A stretch of 64,000 bases of DNA from CAUZIB01 sp963663925 (GTDB taxonomy: Bacteria; Acidobacteriota; Vicinamibacteria; Vicinamibacterales; UBA8438), in assembly GCA_965237405.1 (NCBI GenBank), contig OZ250139.1:806001-870000 (forward strand). Direction: 5' to 3'. This document shows positions 43,701 to 51,992 of this stretch, in pieces. Each line of letters opens with the position of its first letter. The stretch's first letter is position 1. The translations under genes and the position numbers were made by a program. Under the pieces are notes generated by a model. It ran no database searches and was not told the DNA's origin. It worked only from the letters and a program-made list of their open reading frames with translations.

Positions 43701-45786
43701 ACAGCTGCTGACCTTCGCGGCGTTGCTTCGGGGTGAGATGCTCGGCGACGGTGTCACGCGCCTCGGCAATCTCTTCTCGTTGCGACGCCTCGGCATAGGT
43801 CGTCGCGACTGCAGGCTCGGCGGCTTCGGACGCGCGACGAGCTGTGACAGGGCGCCCCGGATCACACGCGATCTCGAACGGCCGGGTCTGTCGGCCCAGT
43901 TCCTCAGCCCCGCGGGTCACGATCGCGCGGGTGACATACGATCCCGCCGGCAACTCATCGACCGGGATAACCGCTTTCACGACGCGGGCAGCGACTGCAT
44001 CGGCGGCGCTCGCCTCACCCACTTGGGAAATGAGCGGGGCACCCGATGCGTGGTCAGCCACGTCAATCTGCACCCTGAGGTCGCCCAAGCCGACCGGGTC
44101 GTCCGCATACAGCTCCAAATAGACCATCAGCCGGTCCTCGGTAACCCTCGTCTCTACGGGCGGGCGCACAGTTGCCGTCCCGTCGACCGGTGCGGTGGTG
44201 AGCAGCAGGTCGCTCATCGCAAATCTTTGCCTGGCCATCTGCCGCGCATCCACAACATGTTCGACGCTGCCGATCCGGCCGCCGTTCTCGACCACCGCGA
44301 GCTTCAACGTATACTGGCCGGGCTCGACGACGAAGGCCGTGAACTGCTCGAGCACCGGCCCCTGCGGCCCGTCGACCGGCTCGATTGTCGAACGCTGCGT
44401 GCGCCCCGCCGCAACCTCACCATCGGGACGGATCAGCTGATACCCGAACATCACGTCGGCCGGATCGAACACGTCGCGCTCGACGTCGGTCACGACCAGC
44501 ACGCGTGCACTCGGGCTCGCCGAGTTCTGATAAACGTAGGTGGCGACGCGCAACGGCAGATCGGTGACGCCAATGGGCGACCTCAACGCGCGCAGCAACC
44601 GGTCCTCGATCTTCGCGCTCACGGGTCGATGCTGGACTTCTCGCCGAGCTCTGATCGTCGCACCGTGGCGCCGGACCGACACGTCAATCCCGTGGCTTTT
44701 TCCGTCCAAGTCCTCTGGGAGCGGCTCGACACCGATGAGGTAGTAGCCCGAGAGTTCTCGCTCGATCCGCGCAAAAGCGGGGCCCGCGTCGTCCTGAACC
44801 ACACGATGCAGCCCGCCGCCCGTGTACGCGGCGATTGCGTAAAGGCCGCTCTCCTCATTCTCGCGATCGAATGTTCGTGTCGGCCCTGCCCGATCTCGAG
44901 TCATGTCTGAGAAGGCTTCGTCGTCGATCATGACCACGTTCACCGACGCCCGCGCCGCTGCCGCCCGAGTCACCAGGCCACCCAGTTCCAACCCGGTCTC
45001 CGTCACCAGGCCTTCCGAGATCCAGATCAGCGACTTGGGACCCTCAATCTCGCTGAGCCAGTCCAGGATTCCGGTCAGCGTACCGACCGTCGCCGCGGCT
45101 TGCCGGCCGACCTGGGAAGCGATGGTCTCGGCCTGCAACATGGCGTTGCTCTCGCACTCGGCCACCCCCGTCTGGAGTGCGTTGGCGCACACCTGCAGGA
45201 GGAGTGCCGGATTTCGACGAATTTCTAGTGCCTCAAAGACGCCGAGCCCGAACTCGTTCGTGAAAAAGTCGACCTCGTTCCCAGTCCCGACTATCTCCTC
45301 CAGCTCCGCCTGTACGAGCCGGTAGTCGGACGTGAAGGCGATGCCCGGCCCCTGCGGCACCGTGACCAGCGCCACCTTGTCGTTCGGACCTAGGGTGTCG
45401 AGGAAAGCACTGGCGGCGCGCATGACGCGCCGCCCCTCGCCAGGGGAGATGCTTTCACGATCGACCGCAATGACGATCAGACGGCCCCGCGCGCTCGTCG
45501 TGTTGCTGCTGTAGAGGACCTCGCGTTGGTCGGGGCTCGCTTCAGGTGAGCGCGCGGGGCGCAGGTCGACGAACTGCGCGGACACGACCGTGCGGGGGTC
45601 TCCGTCGACGGAAACGACGAATTCCGATCCGTCCAGGTCGGCAATCGGCTCGCCCGCATCATCGACCACACTGACGTCGACTTCGAGCAGCTCGACGCCG
45701 GCGCGAAAGACCGGGAGCTGCTGGGCCTCCGCCGACGCCACGAACATGACCGCCAGCGCTACTAGCGCCCATCTGCCACGCAACAT
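43666..45786 (-). CDS. Large VWFA-related domain protein with Sel1-like C-terminal tail
   Basis: Exported 706-aa relative of the VWFA protein at 4886. Signal peptide WALVALAVMFVASAEAQQ (~5-22), beta opening FRAGVELLEVDVSVVDDAG, vWA-like core LIVIAVDRESISPGEGRRV (~100), YYLIGVEPLPED (~350), then a long C-terminal region of beta-sandwich character (~400-660). The last ~23 residues, LTPKQRREGQQLSREWFSAH and PQD, resemble the terminal segment of Sel1 proteins (compare MTPAQVAEAQRLAREWATAH), so the tail seems to come from the local repeat. The ATG at 45786 is chosen for the signal peptide. Role unknown; likely surface or periplasmic. Confidence 0.82.
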   Translation of the reverse strand: MLRGRWALVALAVMFVASAEAQQLPVFRAGVELLEVDVSVVDDAGEPIADLDGSEFVVSVDGDPRTVVSAQFVDLRPARSPEASPDQREVLYSSNTTSARGRLIVIAVDRESISPGEGRRVMRAASAFLDTLGPNDKVALVTVPQGPGIAFTSDYRLVQAELEEIVGTGNEVDFFTNEFGLGVFEALEIRRNPALLLQVCANALQTGVAECESNAMLQAETIASQVGRQAAATVGTLTGILDWLSEIEGPKSLIWISEGLVTETGLELGGLVTRAAAARASVNVVMIDDEAFSDMTRDRAGPTRTFDRENEESGLYAIAAYTGGGLHRVVQDDAGPAFARIERELSGYYLIGVEPLPEDLDGKSHGIDVSVRRHGATIRARREVQHRPVSAKIEDRLLRALRSPIGVTDLPLRVATYVYQNSASPSARVLVVTDVERDVFDPADVMFGYQLIRPDGEVAAGRTQRSTIEPVDGPQGPVLEQFTAFVVEPGQYTLKLAVVENGGRIGSVEHVVDARQMARQRFAMSDLLLTTAPVDGTATVRPPVETRVTEDRLMVYLELYADDPVGLGDLRVQIDVADHASGAPLISQVGEASAADAVAARVVKAVIPVDELPAGSYVTRAIVTRGAEELGRQTRPFEIACDPGRPVTARRASEAAEPAVATTYAEASQREEIAEARDTVAEHLTPKQRREGQQLSREWFSAHPQD

Positions 45787-45872
45787 CCTGCCATCCCCCA
45801 CGTATTGTATCATCGTCTCAAGCACTCTCACTGATCGAGCTTAGGGGCCGGTTACGCAAAGATTGCAGAACA

Positions 45873-45939
45873 GGCCTGCGTGAGCCGTACTCCCCCCCCG
45901 TCCCCGTTGCACCACCCGCCGCGCCGCGGTAGTCTAGCG
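45873..45939 (+). repeat. 3'-end repeat copy I (the only plus-sense copy)
   Basis: Reads CCTGCGTGAGCCGTAC (a decayed HQREP-stop), then CCCCCCCCGTCCCCGTTGCA, then the GC tail ending GCCGCGGTAGTCTAG. It is inverted relative to all other copies and lies between two leftward genes, not after a plus-strand gene. Confidence 0.85.
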
Positions 45940-46002
45940 TCTTAAAACTCGGTGTTTTCAGCTCAACGGGTAGAAACGATGTACTGCAGTAACTGCGGCG
46001 AG

Positions 46003-47193
46003 TCATGGAGCTGGCTCGATACGCAGAAGCGAACCGTCATCCTCGTCCGTCAGCAAGTAAAGGAACCCATCTGGCCCTTCGCGTACTTCCCGGATACGTT
46101 GCCTGAGTTCGGTCAACATCGATTCGCGCCGCAGCTCCTCTGTTTTGGCGTTGAACACAATGCGTTCCAAGTGACCCGTGCCCGGTATTCCGCCCTGGCG
46201 CAGGGACCCCACGAAGACGTTGCCCTTCCACGCAGGGAATTCGTCGCCGGTGTAGACGGTCATGCCCGCAGCCGCGATGGCGGGCAGCCAAACCACCAGT
46301 GGCGTCTCCATTCCCTCGTGCGTCGGTTCGTAGAGGCGTGCGCCTGAATAGTCGCGGCCGAAGCTCACGACCGGCCACCCGTAGTTGCGGCCCGGCAAGA
46401 TGATGTTGATCTCATCACCGCCGTTGGGACCATTTTCGTGTTGCCAAAGTTCCCCGGTCTCAGGGTGCAGGATGAGACCCAGCGTATTGCGATGTCCGAA
46501 GGTGTAGATTTCAGGTCGATGGTCTTCGTGGTTCACGAACGGGTTGTCGTCCGGAACGGAGCCATCGTCGTTGAGCCGCAAAACTTTACCGCGCAGACTC
46601 ATGGGATCCTGCGAAACCGTCGCCACCCTTCCGCCGGTGGACATGTAGACTTTGCCATCGCGCCCGAAGACGACACGGCCGTGGAGACCCGAGTTCCCTT
46701 CGTATGCCTCGGTGACGAGCAGGTCTCGGACGTCGGTGAGCGCTCCAGCCTCGAGTCGGCCCCGCGCGAGCGCCGGTGCGCCCCTCCCGTTACCCACGGG
46801 CTTGGTATAGGTGAGATAGACGAGGCGATTGTCGGCAAACTGGGGATGGAGGGTGACATCCATCAGCCCGCCATTGCCGTCGGTTCTGACCGGTGGCACA
46901 CCGGAGATAACTTGTGGGTCAAGCACTCCGTCGCGAACGATACGGAGATGACCGGGTCGCTCGGTGACCAGCATGTCACCGTTGAGCAGGAATGCGATCG
47001 CCCATGGATGCGAGAGCCCTTTAGTCACAACGCTGACGCTGATCTTGTGCTGCTCGGCTGTATCGAACACCCATGGTCCCTCACCCAATGGCGGCACCGG
47101 CACGCCGATAGAGGGTTGTTGCTGCGCGTGGCTGATAGGAGGTACGCAGAACAGGAAAACCGCTGCCACAAGAAGCGAATATTTGACGCTCAT
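46003..47193 (-). CDS. PQQ-dependent sugar dehydrogenase family protein
   Basis: Predicted periplasmic beta-propeller of the soluble glucose/sorbosone dehydrogenase family (YliI/Asd-like), oxidising aldose-type sugars with PQQ if the cofactor is available. Signal peptide LLVAAVFLFCVPPISHA (~6-22). Propeller blocks GLSHPWAIAFLLNGDMLVTE (~63), GHRNTLGLILHPETGELW (~233) and HENGPNGGDEINIILPGRNY (~252). The ATG at 47193 follows GGGAGG at good spacing. Length 396 aa. No PQQ synthesis genes are nearby. Confidence 0.88.
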   Translation of the reverse strand: MSVKYSLLVAAVFLFCVPPISHAQQQPSIGVPVPPLGEGPWVFDTAEQHKISVSVVTKGLSHPWAIAFLLNGDMLVTERPGHLRIVRDGVLDPQVISGVPPVRTDGNGGLMDVTLHPQFADNRLVYLTYTKPVGNGRGAPALARGRLEAGALTDVRDLLVTEAYEGNSGLHGRVVFGRDGKVYMSTGGRVATVSQDPMSLRGKVLRLNDDGSVPDDNPFVNHEDHRPEIYTFGHRNTLGLILHPETGELWQHENGPNGGDEINIILPGRNYGWPVVSFGRDYSGARLYEPTHEGMETPLVVWLPAIAAAGMTVYTGDEFPAWKGNVFVGSLRQGGIPGTGHLERIVFNAKTEELRRESMLTELRQRIREVREGPDGFLYLLTDEDDGSLLRIEPAP

Positions 47194-47346
47194 GCGAACC
47201 TCCCACGTGAACCGGACCAGGACCACAAAACGCTGTCACTCATACAGTACTCGTCTGAGGTCGTACCAACATCGATCCTTTAGGCCCTGTAGCTCCCGAC
47301 TCATCCTAACGACGCGAGGCAATTGAGCCCGAAGGGGGTCTGAGGA

Positions 47347-47842
47347 TTAGCGGGCGGCAAGGCGATCATTAAACAGGACCAGCTTTGCGATCCGCCAGCC
47401 GTGGTCTGTCTTCTTCCAAGTGTTTCGGTAGATCCCCGAATCGGTGATGAACGGCGTGCCGCTCTCTGCCGTCTGGTGGGTGATCAACGCCATGTTCTCG
47501 GTCAGTGCCGCCGACCATCAGCGGCGTCGCCTGAAACATGCCAATTTCCATCCAAGGCAACGTTTCTCGCAGGCTCTCGAGATCGAGAGCCCCGTCAGCT
47601 GACTTCCAGTGCCATGCCAGCCGGAGGTCGTCGAAGTTGGTCGCGTCGATCTGGTCGAGCGGCGAATACTTGGTGTTGCCCAGGTCACTGCCGTAGCTGC
47701 GCCACTCGCCATCGGTCGCGCCATATTGAGCCCTAGCCTGGCCAGGTGCCAGGGTTACGACGCTGCACCAGACGATCAAGACGAGCAATGGACGATGGAC
47801 GATGCTAAAGCCCCCTCGAAAGATCGACGAGTCGTGGGCCAA
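47347..47842 (-). pseudogene. Mosaic of a quinoprotein dehydrogenase N-terminus and an NTF2-like C-terminus
   Basis: The 5' part (47842 to ~47506) encodes a signal peptide and then DGEWRSYGSDLGNTKYSPLD with LRLAWHWKSADG and PLMVGG, the opening of a PQQ-dependent alcohol/glucose dehydrogenase propeller. It breaks off near residue 112. In a different frame the 3' part (~47505 to 47347) reads TAESGTPFITDSGIYRNTWK then KTDHGWRIAKLVLFNDRLAAR and a stop, matching the end of SnoaL/NTF2-like small proteins. Neither half is a complete gene, so a deletion has joined two unrelated remnants. Confidence 0.65.
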
Positions 47843-47866
47843 CTGCCAATGTCATGTCTGGTCTAG

Positions 47867-47930
47867 CCTACCGCGCCGCGGCGGGCGGTTCAACGGGAAC
47901 GGGGGTTAGTCGCGCGGGTGCGCGGCGCCA
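47867..47930 (-). repeat. 3'-end repeat copy B
   Basis: Minus sense: GCGCACCCGCGCGACTAA (AHPRD-stop) then CCCCCGTTCCCGTTGAACC and the tail GCCCGCCGCGGCGCGGTAG. No same-strand gene ends just before it; the sirtuin gene begins on the opposite strand at 47964. Confidence 0.9.
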
Positions 47931-47963
47931 CACCGGCCGGAGAGACAGTAGGATCGGTGAGCA

Positions 47964-48752
47964 ATGGGCCTCGTTCAGCTGCTAGGAGACGCCGGCCGCA
48001 TCCTGGTGTTTACCGGAGCAGGTATCTCGACGGGCAGCGGCATCCGTGATTTCCGCGGCCCAAATGGCGTCTGGATGGACCGGCAGCCCGTCTCCTTCGA
48101 TAATTTCATGAACTCGGAGGTCGCGCGCATCGAGTACTGGGACCAGAAGTGCCAGGCCTGGCCTTCGTTCCGCGATGCGGAGCCAAATGCCGTGCATGCG
48201 TCGGTTGCGGATCTCGAGCGGGCGGGCAAGCTCGCGATGGTCGTCACGCAGAACATCGACGGGCTACACACCCGCGGCGGGACCTCTTCCGGGCGGCTTG
48301 TCGAGCTGCATGGCACGAACACGGCAATCGAGTGCATGAGCTGCCATGCCCGCACCGATCCGGATCCTCACGTGAAGCGCTTCTTGGAAACGCAGACACC
48401 GCCGGTGTGCGGATGTGGCGGCTATCTGAAGCCCGCAACGATCAGCTTCGGCCAGAACCTCGATCCGCACGAAATGGATCGGGCCGCGGCAGCGGTCCAG
48501 GAGACTGATCTCGTTATGGCGTTGGGCTCGACGCTGTCGGTCTACCCGGCGGCAGGTTTTCCACTGGCGGCCGCGGAGCGCGGCGTACCCTACGTCGTGG
48601 TCAACCGCGGCGCAACGGACCACGATGGCCACGCCGCTGTGACGTTACGGCTCGAGGGGGACGTGGTGGAGCTGTTTCCACCCGCCGTCGCCGAAGCGCT
48701 AGCGCCGTCAAGATGTTCAGGCGGCGATTCCGTGGTCAGAGGAAATTCCTGA
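47964..48752 (+). CDS. cobB: NAD-dependent protein deacylase (sirtuin)
   Basis: Removes acyl groups from lysine using NAD+. NAD motif ILVFTGAGISTGSGIRDFRG (~13-32), catalytic TQNIDGLHTRGG with the active histidine in ELHGTN (~115), and zinc ligands CMSC (~125) and CGCG (~150). ALGSTLSVYPAAG closes the Rossmann fold. Length 262 aa. Surrounded by repeat copies on both sides and by leftward genes; one of the few plus-strand genes in this region. Confidence 0.93.
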   Translation: MGLVQLLGDAGRILVFTGAGISTGSGIRDFRGPNGVWMDRQPVSFDNFMNSEVARIEYWDQKCQAWPSFRDAEPNAVHASVADLERAGKLAMVVTQNIDGLHTRGGTSSGRLVELHGTNTAIECMSCHARTDPDPHVKRFLETQTPPVCGCGGYLKPATISFGQNLDPHEMDRAAAAVQETDLVMALGSTLSVYPAAGFPLAAAERGVPYVVVNRGATDHDGHAAVTLRLEGDVVELFPPAVAEALAPSRCSGGDSVVRGNS

Positions 48753-48831
48753 GGACTATGAACCACAGCGTGGCTGAGTTGTCTCGTCAAGACCACAGTC
48801 ATCAACGCCGTTTCTTGTCGCTCCTGCGGGT

Positions 48832-48890
48832 GGTGCAACGGGGACAGGGGTTAGCGCTGGTGCGCGGCGTCCCATTCGCGGGCGAGTTAT
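48832..48890 (-). repeat. 3'-end repeat copy C
   Basis: Minus sense: CTCGCCCGCGAATGGGACGC encodes LAREWDA, then AHQR and TAA, then CCCCTGTCCCCGTTGCACC. It begins 57 bases past the stop of the SPFH gene (48947) and is in sense with it. Confidence 0.9.
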
Positions 48891-48946
48891 TGAGCGGAGT
48901 TCATCAGCCTACTCTGCCGGTCACCGCCTCAACGTGACCATGCCGT

Positions 48947-49864
48947 CTACGCAACGTCCTTCTTCGCGATCCCCGTCGCGAGGGCGATCATCGATGCGAT
49001 GTCCGACAGGTTCGAGGGAACCACGAATGTGTTGCCAGCCTTCGCGAGCCGACCGAATTCCTCGATGTATTGCTCGGCGATTCTCAGCTGCATGGCCTTG
49101 TCCCCCCCAGCGGTCTCCAGCGCGATCGCCACCCTACGGATGCCCTCCGCGGTCGCAGTGGACACGCTGAGAATAGCCGCGGCCTCCCCCTCCGCCTCGT
49201 TGATCTTCTGCTGCTTGGCGGCCTCCGACTCCTTGATGACCTGCTGCTTGCCACCCTCGGCCTCGTTAATCTTAGCGTCCCGCTCACCCTCGGACGTGAG
49301 GATCACCGCCCGCTTCTCCCGCTCTGCGCGCATCTGCTTCTCCATGGCCGAGAGTACGTCCTGCGGTGGATTGATGTTCTTGATCTCGTAGCGAAGAACC
49401 TTAACGCCCCAAGGGTCGGAAGCCTTGTCGAGCTCCATGACCACCGAGGTGTTGATCGTGCCGCGCTCCTCAAACGTGCGATCGAGGTCGATTTTTCCGA
49501 TCTCGCTCCGCAGGGTCGTCTGGGCGAGCTGGCCGATGGCAAAGATGTAGTCGCCAATTCCGTAGGAGGCGCGTTGGGCGTCGAGCACTTTCAGGTAGAG
49601 AACCCCGTCCACGCCTACCTGAACGTTGTCCCTAGTGATACAGATTTGCTCCTGGATGTCGACCGCGCTCTCCTTGAGGTTGTGCTTATATGCGACCCTC
49701 TCAACGAAAGGGATGAGGATATGGAACCCGGCCTTTATCGTTTTCCGGTACTTACCCAGGTATTCCACGATGTACGCGCTCTGCTGAGGAACCACGATTG
49801 CGGTCTTCGCAATGACCATGACAACCAGCACGACGCCGACAGTAGTTACGATCAACGGTTCCAC
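48947..49864 (-). CDS. SPFH/band-7 protein (paraslipin, stomatin-like)
   Basis: Membrane scaffold protein of the stomatin/QmcA group. One N-terminal transmembrane helix (LIVTTVGVVLVVMVIAKTA, ~3-21) precedes the SPFH domain (IVEYLGKYRKTIKAGFHILI, ~34-53, and ALRSEIG/DRTFEERGTINT), then a long Ala/Glu-rich coiled coil (EGERDAKINEAEGGKQQVIK) and a hydrophobic C-terminus. Length 305 aa. It follows NfeD by 21 bases, the standard NfeD-SPFH pair thought to organise membrane microdomains. Confidence 0.92.
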   Translation of the reverse strand: MEPLIVTTVGVVLVVMVIAKTAIVVPQQSAYIVEYLGKYRKTIKAGFHILIPFVERVAYKHNLKESAVDIQEQICITRDNVQVGVDGVLYLKVLDAQRASYGIGDYIFAIGQLAQTTLRSEIGKIDLDRTFEERGTINTSVVMELDKASDPWGVKVLRYEIKNINPPQDVLSAMEKQMRAEREKRAVILTSEGERDAKINEAEGGKQQVIKESEAAKQQKINEAEGEAAAILSVSTATAEGIRRVAIALETAGGDKAMQLRIAEQYIEEFGRLAKAGNTFVVPSNLSDIASMIALATGIAKKDVA

Positions 49865-49885
49865 GGTGTCCCTCCTAGAAATCGC

Positions 49886-50314
49886 TTACAAGTTTTTTCG
49901 GATCGACAGGACCAGTCCGTCGACGCGCTCCACCCGGCATCGGTCTCCCACATGAAGATTCATCTCGCCGGTGTTCCGGGCGATCCAGGTCGAACCCCGC
50001 AGCTCAGCCTGACCCGTGGCTCCGGCGGCGATCGGTTCGGTAGCGACGGCGATTTCCTCCTCCAGCTTGTCCACGTCGTGTTCGCGCGTCTTGATCTTTC
50101 TCCGAAGTCGAGCCCGGAAGAGGACGAGCGTCCCGATGGACAGCGATGCGAAGAGCAACCACTGCGCGGAGACGGGGATGCTCACCCCCGAGAGGCCCAG
50201 CAGACCCAAGATGACGGCGGCGGCGGCAAAGAATACGAGATAGAAATCCGTCGATACGATCATCTCGGAGATGAGGAGTATCGCTCCGATGACTAGCCAA
50301 CCCCACCAGGACAT
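49886..50314 (-). CDS. NfeD-like membrane protein
   Basis: Partner of the SPFH protein. Three or four hydrophobic segments fill residues ~3-75 (LVIGAILLISEMIVSTDFYL, FFAAAAVILGLLGL). The C-terminal ~60 residues form an OB-fold domain (GQAELRGSTWIARNT, VGDRCRVERVDGLVLSIRK). At 142 aa it is the short NfeD1b form without a serine-protease domain. First gene of the pair. Confidence 0.88.
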   Translation of the reverse strand: MSWWGWLVIGAILLISEMIVSTDFYLVFFAAAAVILGLLGLSGVSIPVSAQWLLFASLSIGTLVLFRARLRRKIKTREHDVDKLEEEIAVATEPIAAGATGQAELRGSTWIARNTGEMNLHVGDRCRVERVDGLVLSIRKNL

Positions 50315-50420
50315 GATTCACCCCGCCTCGGGATCCGTATGCCGGATATTGAGTGCCATGAACCTCTCATTGAGAAGACGATGAACGGCGTAGCGTCTAG
50401 CGTAGCGCGGATCGGTGGCC

Positions 50421-50460
50421 GGTTCAACGGGGACGGGGGTTAGTCACGCGGGTGCGCGGT
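50421..50460 (-). repeat. 3'-end repeat copy D with Sel1 coding part
   Basis: Minus sense: GCGCACCCGCGTGACTAA then CCCCCGTCCCCGTTGAACC, then a diverged tail (GGCCACCGATCCGCGCTACG) ending in GCTAG. This copy is joined to the longest surviving Sel1 reading (50440-50628), which shows where the coding half of the family comes from. Confidence 0.95.
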
Positions 50461-50628
50461 GGCCCATTCGCGAGCGAGACGTTGGGCTTCAGCGACCTGG
50501 GCAGGGGTCATCAATGTCTCAAGGGCATCACGGTTATTAAACGAAAGCTTCCGATCTTCACCGGTTTGTCGAGACGCCGCGAGGTTCCGCCACTTGTGGG
50601 CTTGTACGTAGTCCTGCACCGCGGGTTG
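50440..50628 (-). pseudogene. Sel1-repeat protein C-terminal remnant
   Basis: Reads QDYVQAHKWRNLAASRQTGE, DRKLSFNNRDALETLMTPAQ, VAEAQRLAREWATAHPRD and stop. This is the normal end of Sel1-like (TPR-related) proteins, but there is no start codon or upstream repeats. It continues directly, in the same frame, from the TAA of the coiled-coil gene at 50629. A deletion or insertion has fused the tail of a Sel1 gene to its 3' side. Confidence 0.75.
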
Positions 50629-51219
50629 TTAGGTGTTGCTCTCAGCGACCTCAGGACGAAGCACCTCAATCTCTTCGAGAAGCTTGTGGAGTTCGACCGT
50701 GAGAATTTCTCGGTCGCGCGTCTCGGACACTAGCTCCTGTTCCACTGCTTTGACATCCTTTGCTTCCTTAGATGCTTGGCGTTCGGCGCGCCGATGCTTG
50801 TGCCGAAGCTCGGCAAGGCGATCTGCTTTGTCCCTCGCCTCGGACGCGAACTCTGCGTCACTCAGCGCTTGCTCAGCCGTGCGCAGCGCTTGGTGAGCGA
50901 CATTTAACTCCAGGACCTCTTTCTTGTGCTGCTCTTCGAACGTCTGAACCTCCTCAATTGAGATTTCGAGTTCCTCCCGCACACGGAGCCTAAGATCCTG
51001 TGCCCGGGATAAAACTTGTTGCTCAAGCTCCTCCACGCTTGCCGCGGCTCGCCGGATGGACTGAGTGTACTGGGCCCTCCAGCGATTGCTTCGTCTCTTG
51101 GCGGCGCTGGCCTGCAGACGACGCATGGAGCTAGCCAAATGCTGCACCTGTCGGGTTAGAACACTTTTCTTCTGCAAGTCCCTGAAAAGGCGCCGTTCTC
51201 GTGGGTTGTGGTCTGACAT
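50629..51219 (-). CDS. Coiled-coil protein of unknown function
   Basis: Function unknown. Almost the whole 196-aa chain after residue ~20 is predicted coiled coil, with regular heptads (VEELEQQVLSRAQDLRLRVR, LRTAEQALSDAEFASEARDK, VEQELVSETRDREILTVELH). No signal peptide or membrane segment, so it is probably cytoplasmic and oligomeric. The ATG at 51219 is preferred; an upstream in-frame start at 51243 adds eight residues. It is separated from the DUF6526 gene by 175 bases and is followed in frame by a Sel1 fragment. Confidence 0.6.
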   Translation of the reverse strand: MSDHNPRERRLFRDLQKKSVLTRQVQHLASSMRRLQASAAKRRSNRWRAQYTQSIRRAAASVEELEQQVLSRAQDLRLRVREELEISIEEVQTFEEQHKKEVLELNVAHQALRTAEQALSDAEFASEARDKADRLAELRHKHRRAERQASKEAKDVKAVEQELVSETRDREILTVELHKLLEEIEVLRPEVAESNT

Positions 51220-51345
51220 TCCGTCCGACGCTAACGTGAACACCTGATCCTGTCAACCCACAGATCACCGTTGTCCTCCACTGATTCCAAGAGCTGCGGT
51301 TTAAGCGCGCCGTGCGAGAGGGCACCGTCGCAGCGTGACCTGGGC

Positions 51346-51380
51346 GTTCAACGGGGACGGGGGTTAGGCTCACGCTTGTC
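51346..51380 (-). repeat. 3'-end repeat copy E
   Basis: Minus sense: GCGTGAGCCTAA (a short QREP-type end) followed by CCCCCGTCCCCGTTGAAC. It begins 15-20 bases past the stop of the DUF6526 gene, in sense with it. The LAREW-encoding part is lost. Confidence 0.85.
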
Positions 51381-51394
51381 TCCTATCTCTCAAA

Positions 51395-51835
51395 TTAGAT
51401 CCTCTGATAATCAGGCCGCCACGCGCGGATCATTGACTTGATGGCGTTTCGGTCGTCGGTGCCATCGTTGAGGACCTTCCTGGCGAGATCGGGGAACTCG
51501 TCATCCGGCGCAAACCGAAGCGCGCAGATCTGGTCGATCGTAAATTCATTAATTCGTGGCTTCAGGTCATCCGCAAGCACACCCTGCATTCGCAACCGCT
51601 CTTCGAGGCGAATAACTCGGTCCTTGGCACCGAGCGCAAACACCCGAACAAAAAAGAAGAGAAACACGAGCGCAAGGGCGATAGCCGTGCCGATGACGGA
51701 CTCGAGTGAGAATGCGGTGATGAGGCGATATACGGCCCACAGGAGGTTGATGAGGAAGATCGGCCCTGCGACGAAGTGATACAAAGGAACGAACCTCGTA
51801 TGATTCTCAAACGTTTGCGGCATCTTTTCCGCCAT
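51395..51835 (-). CDS. DUF6526 family membrane protein
   Basis: Small membrane protein of 146 aa. It begins MPQTFENHTRFVPLYHFVAG after four residues, has two hydrophobic segments (GPIFLINLLWAVYRLITAF and IGTAIALALVFLFFFVRVFA) and ends with a conserved cytoplasmic helix (KDRVIRLEERLRMQGVLADD, then the FTIDQICALRFAPDDEFPDL block). The ATG at 51835 is set by AAGGAGG six bases upstream. A longer reading to 52036 runs through repeat copy F and is rejected. Function unknown. Confidence 0.85.
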   Translation of the reverse strand: MAEKMPQTFENHTRFVPLYHFVAGPIFLINLLWAVYRLITAFSLESVIGTAIALALVFLFFFVRVFALGAKDRVIRLEERLRMQGVLADDLKPRINEFTIDQICALRFAPDDEFPDLARKVLNDGTDDRNAIKSMIRAWRPDYQRI

Positions 51836-51908
51836 GGGAGCCTCCTTGAATAATGGTGTCCAGCTCTGCGACTGTACGCTGACGCACCTAACGAAGAACG
51901 AGAGGTCT

Positions 51909-51983
51909 ACCCTACCGCGGCGCGGCGGGCGGTCCAACGGGGACGGGGGTTTCGGCTGGCACGGGTGCGTGGCGTGCAATCCG
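51909..51983 (-). repeat. 3'-end repeat copy F
   Basis: Minus sense: GCCACGCACCCGTGCCAG (decayed AHPRD) then CCGAAACCCCCGTCCCCG, TTGGACC and the GC tail ending GCGGTAGGGTA. It starts 10 bases past the stop of the DUF3604 gene, in sense with it. Confidence 0.9.
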
Positions 51984-51992
51984 ACGTGGTCG

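Noticed and set aside
43627..44910. 427-codon plus-strand frame opposite the VWFA gene
   Set aside because: Arg/His-rich composition with no domain; it is the antisense of a well-supported exported protein.
49070..50296. 408-codon plus-strand frame opposite the SPFH/NfeD pair
   Set aside because: Antisense shadow; the minus strand has the recognisable SPFH and NfeD domains with proper spacing.
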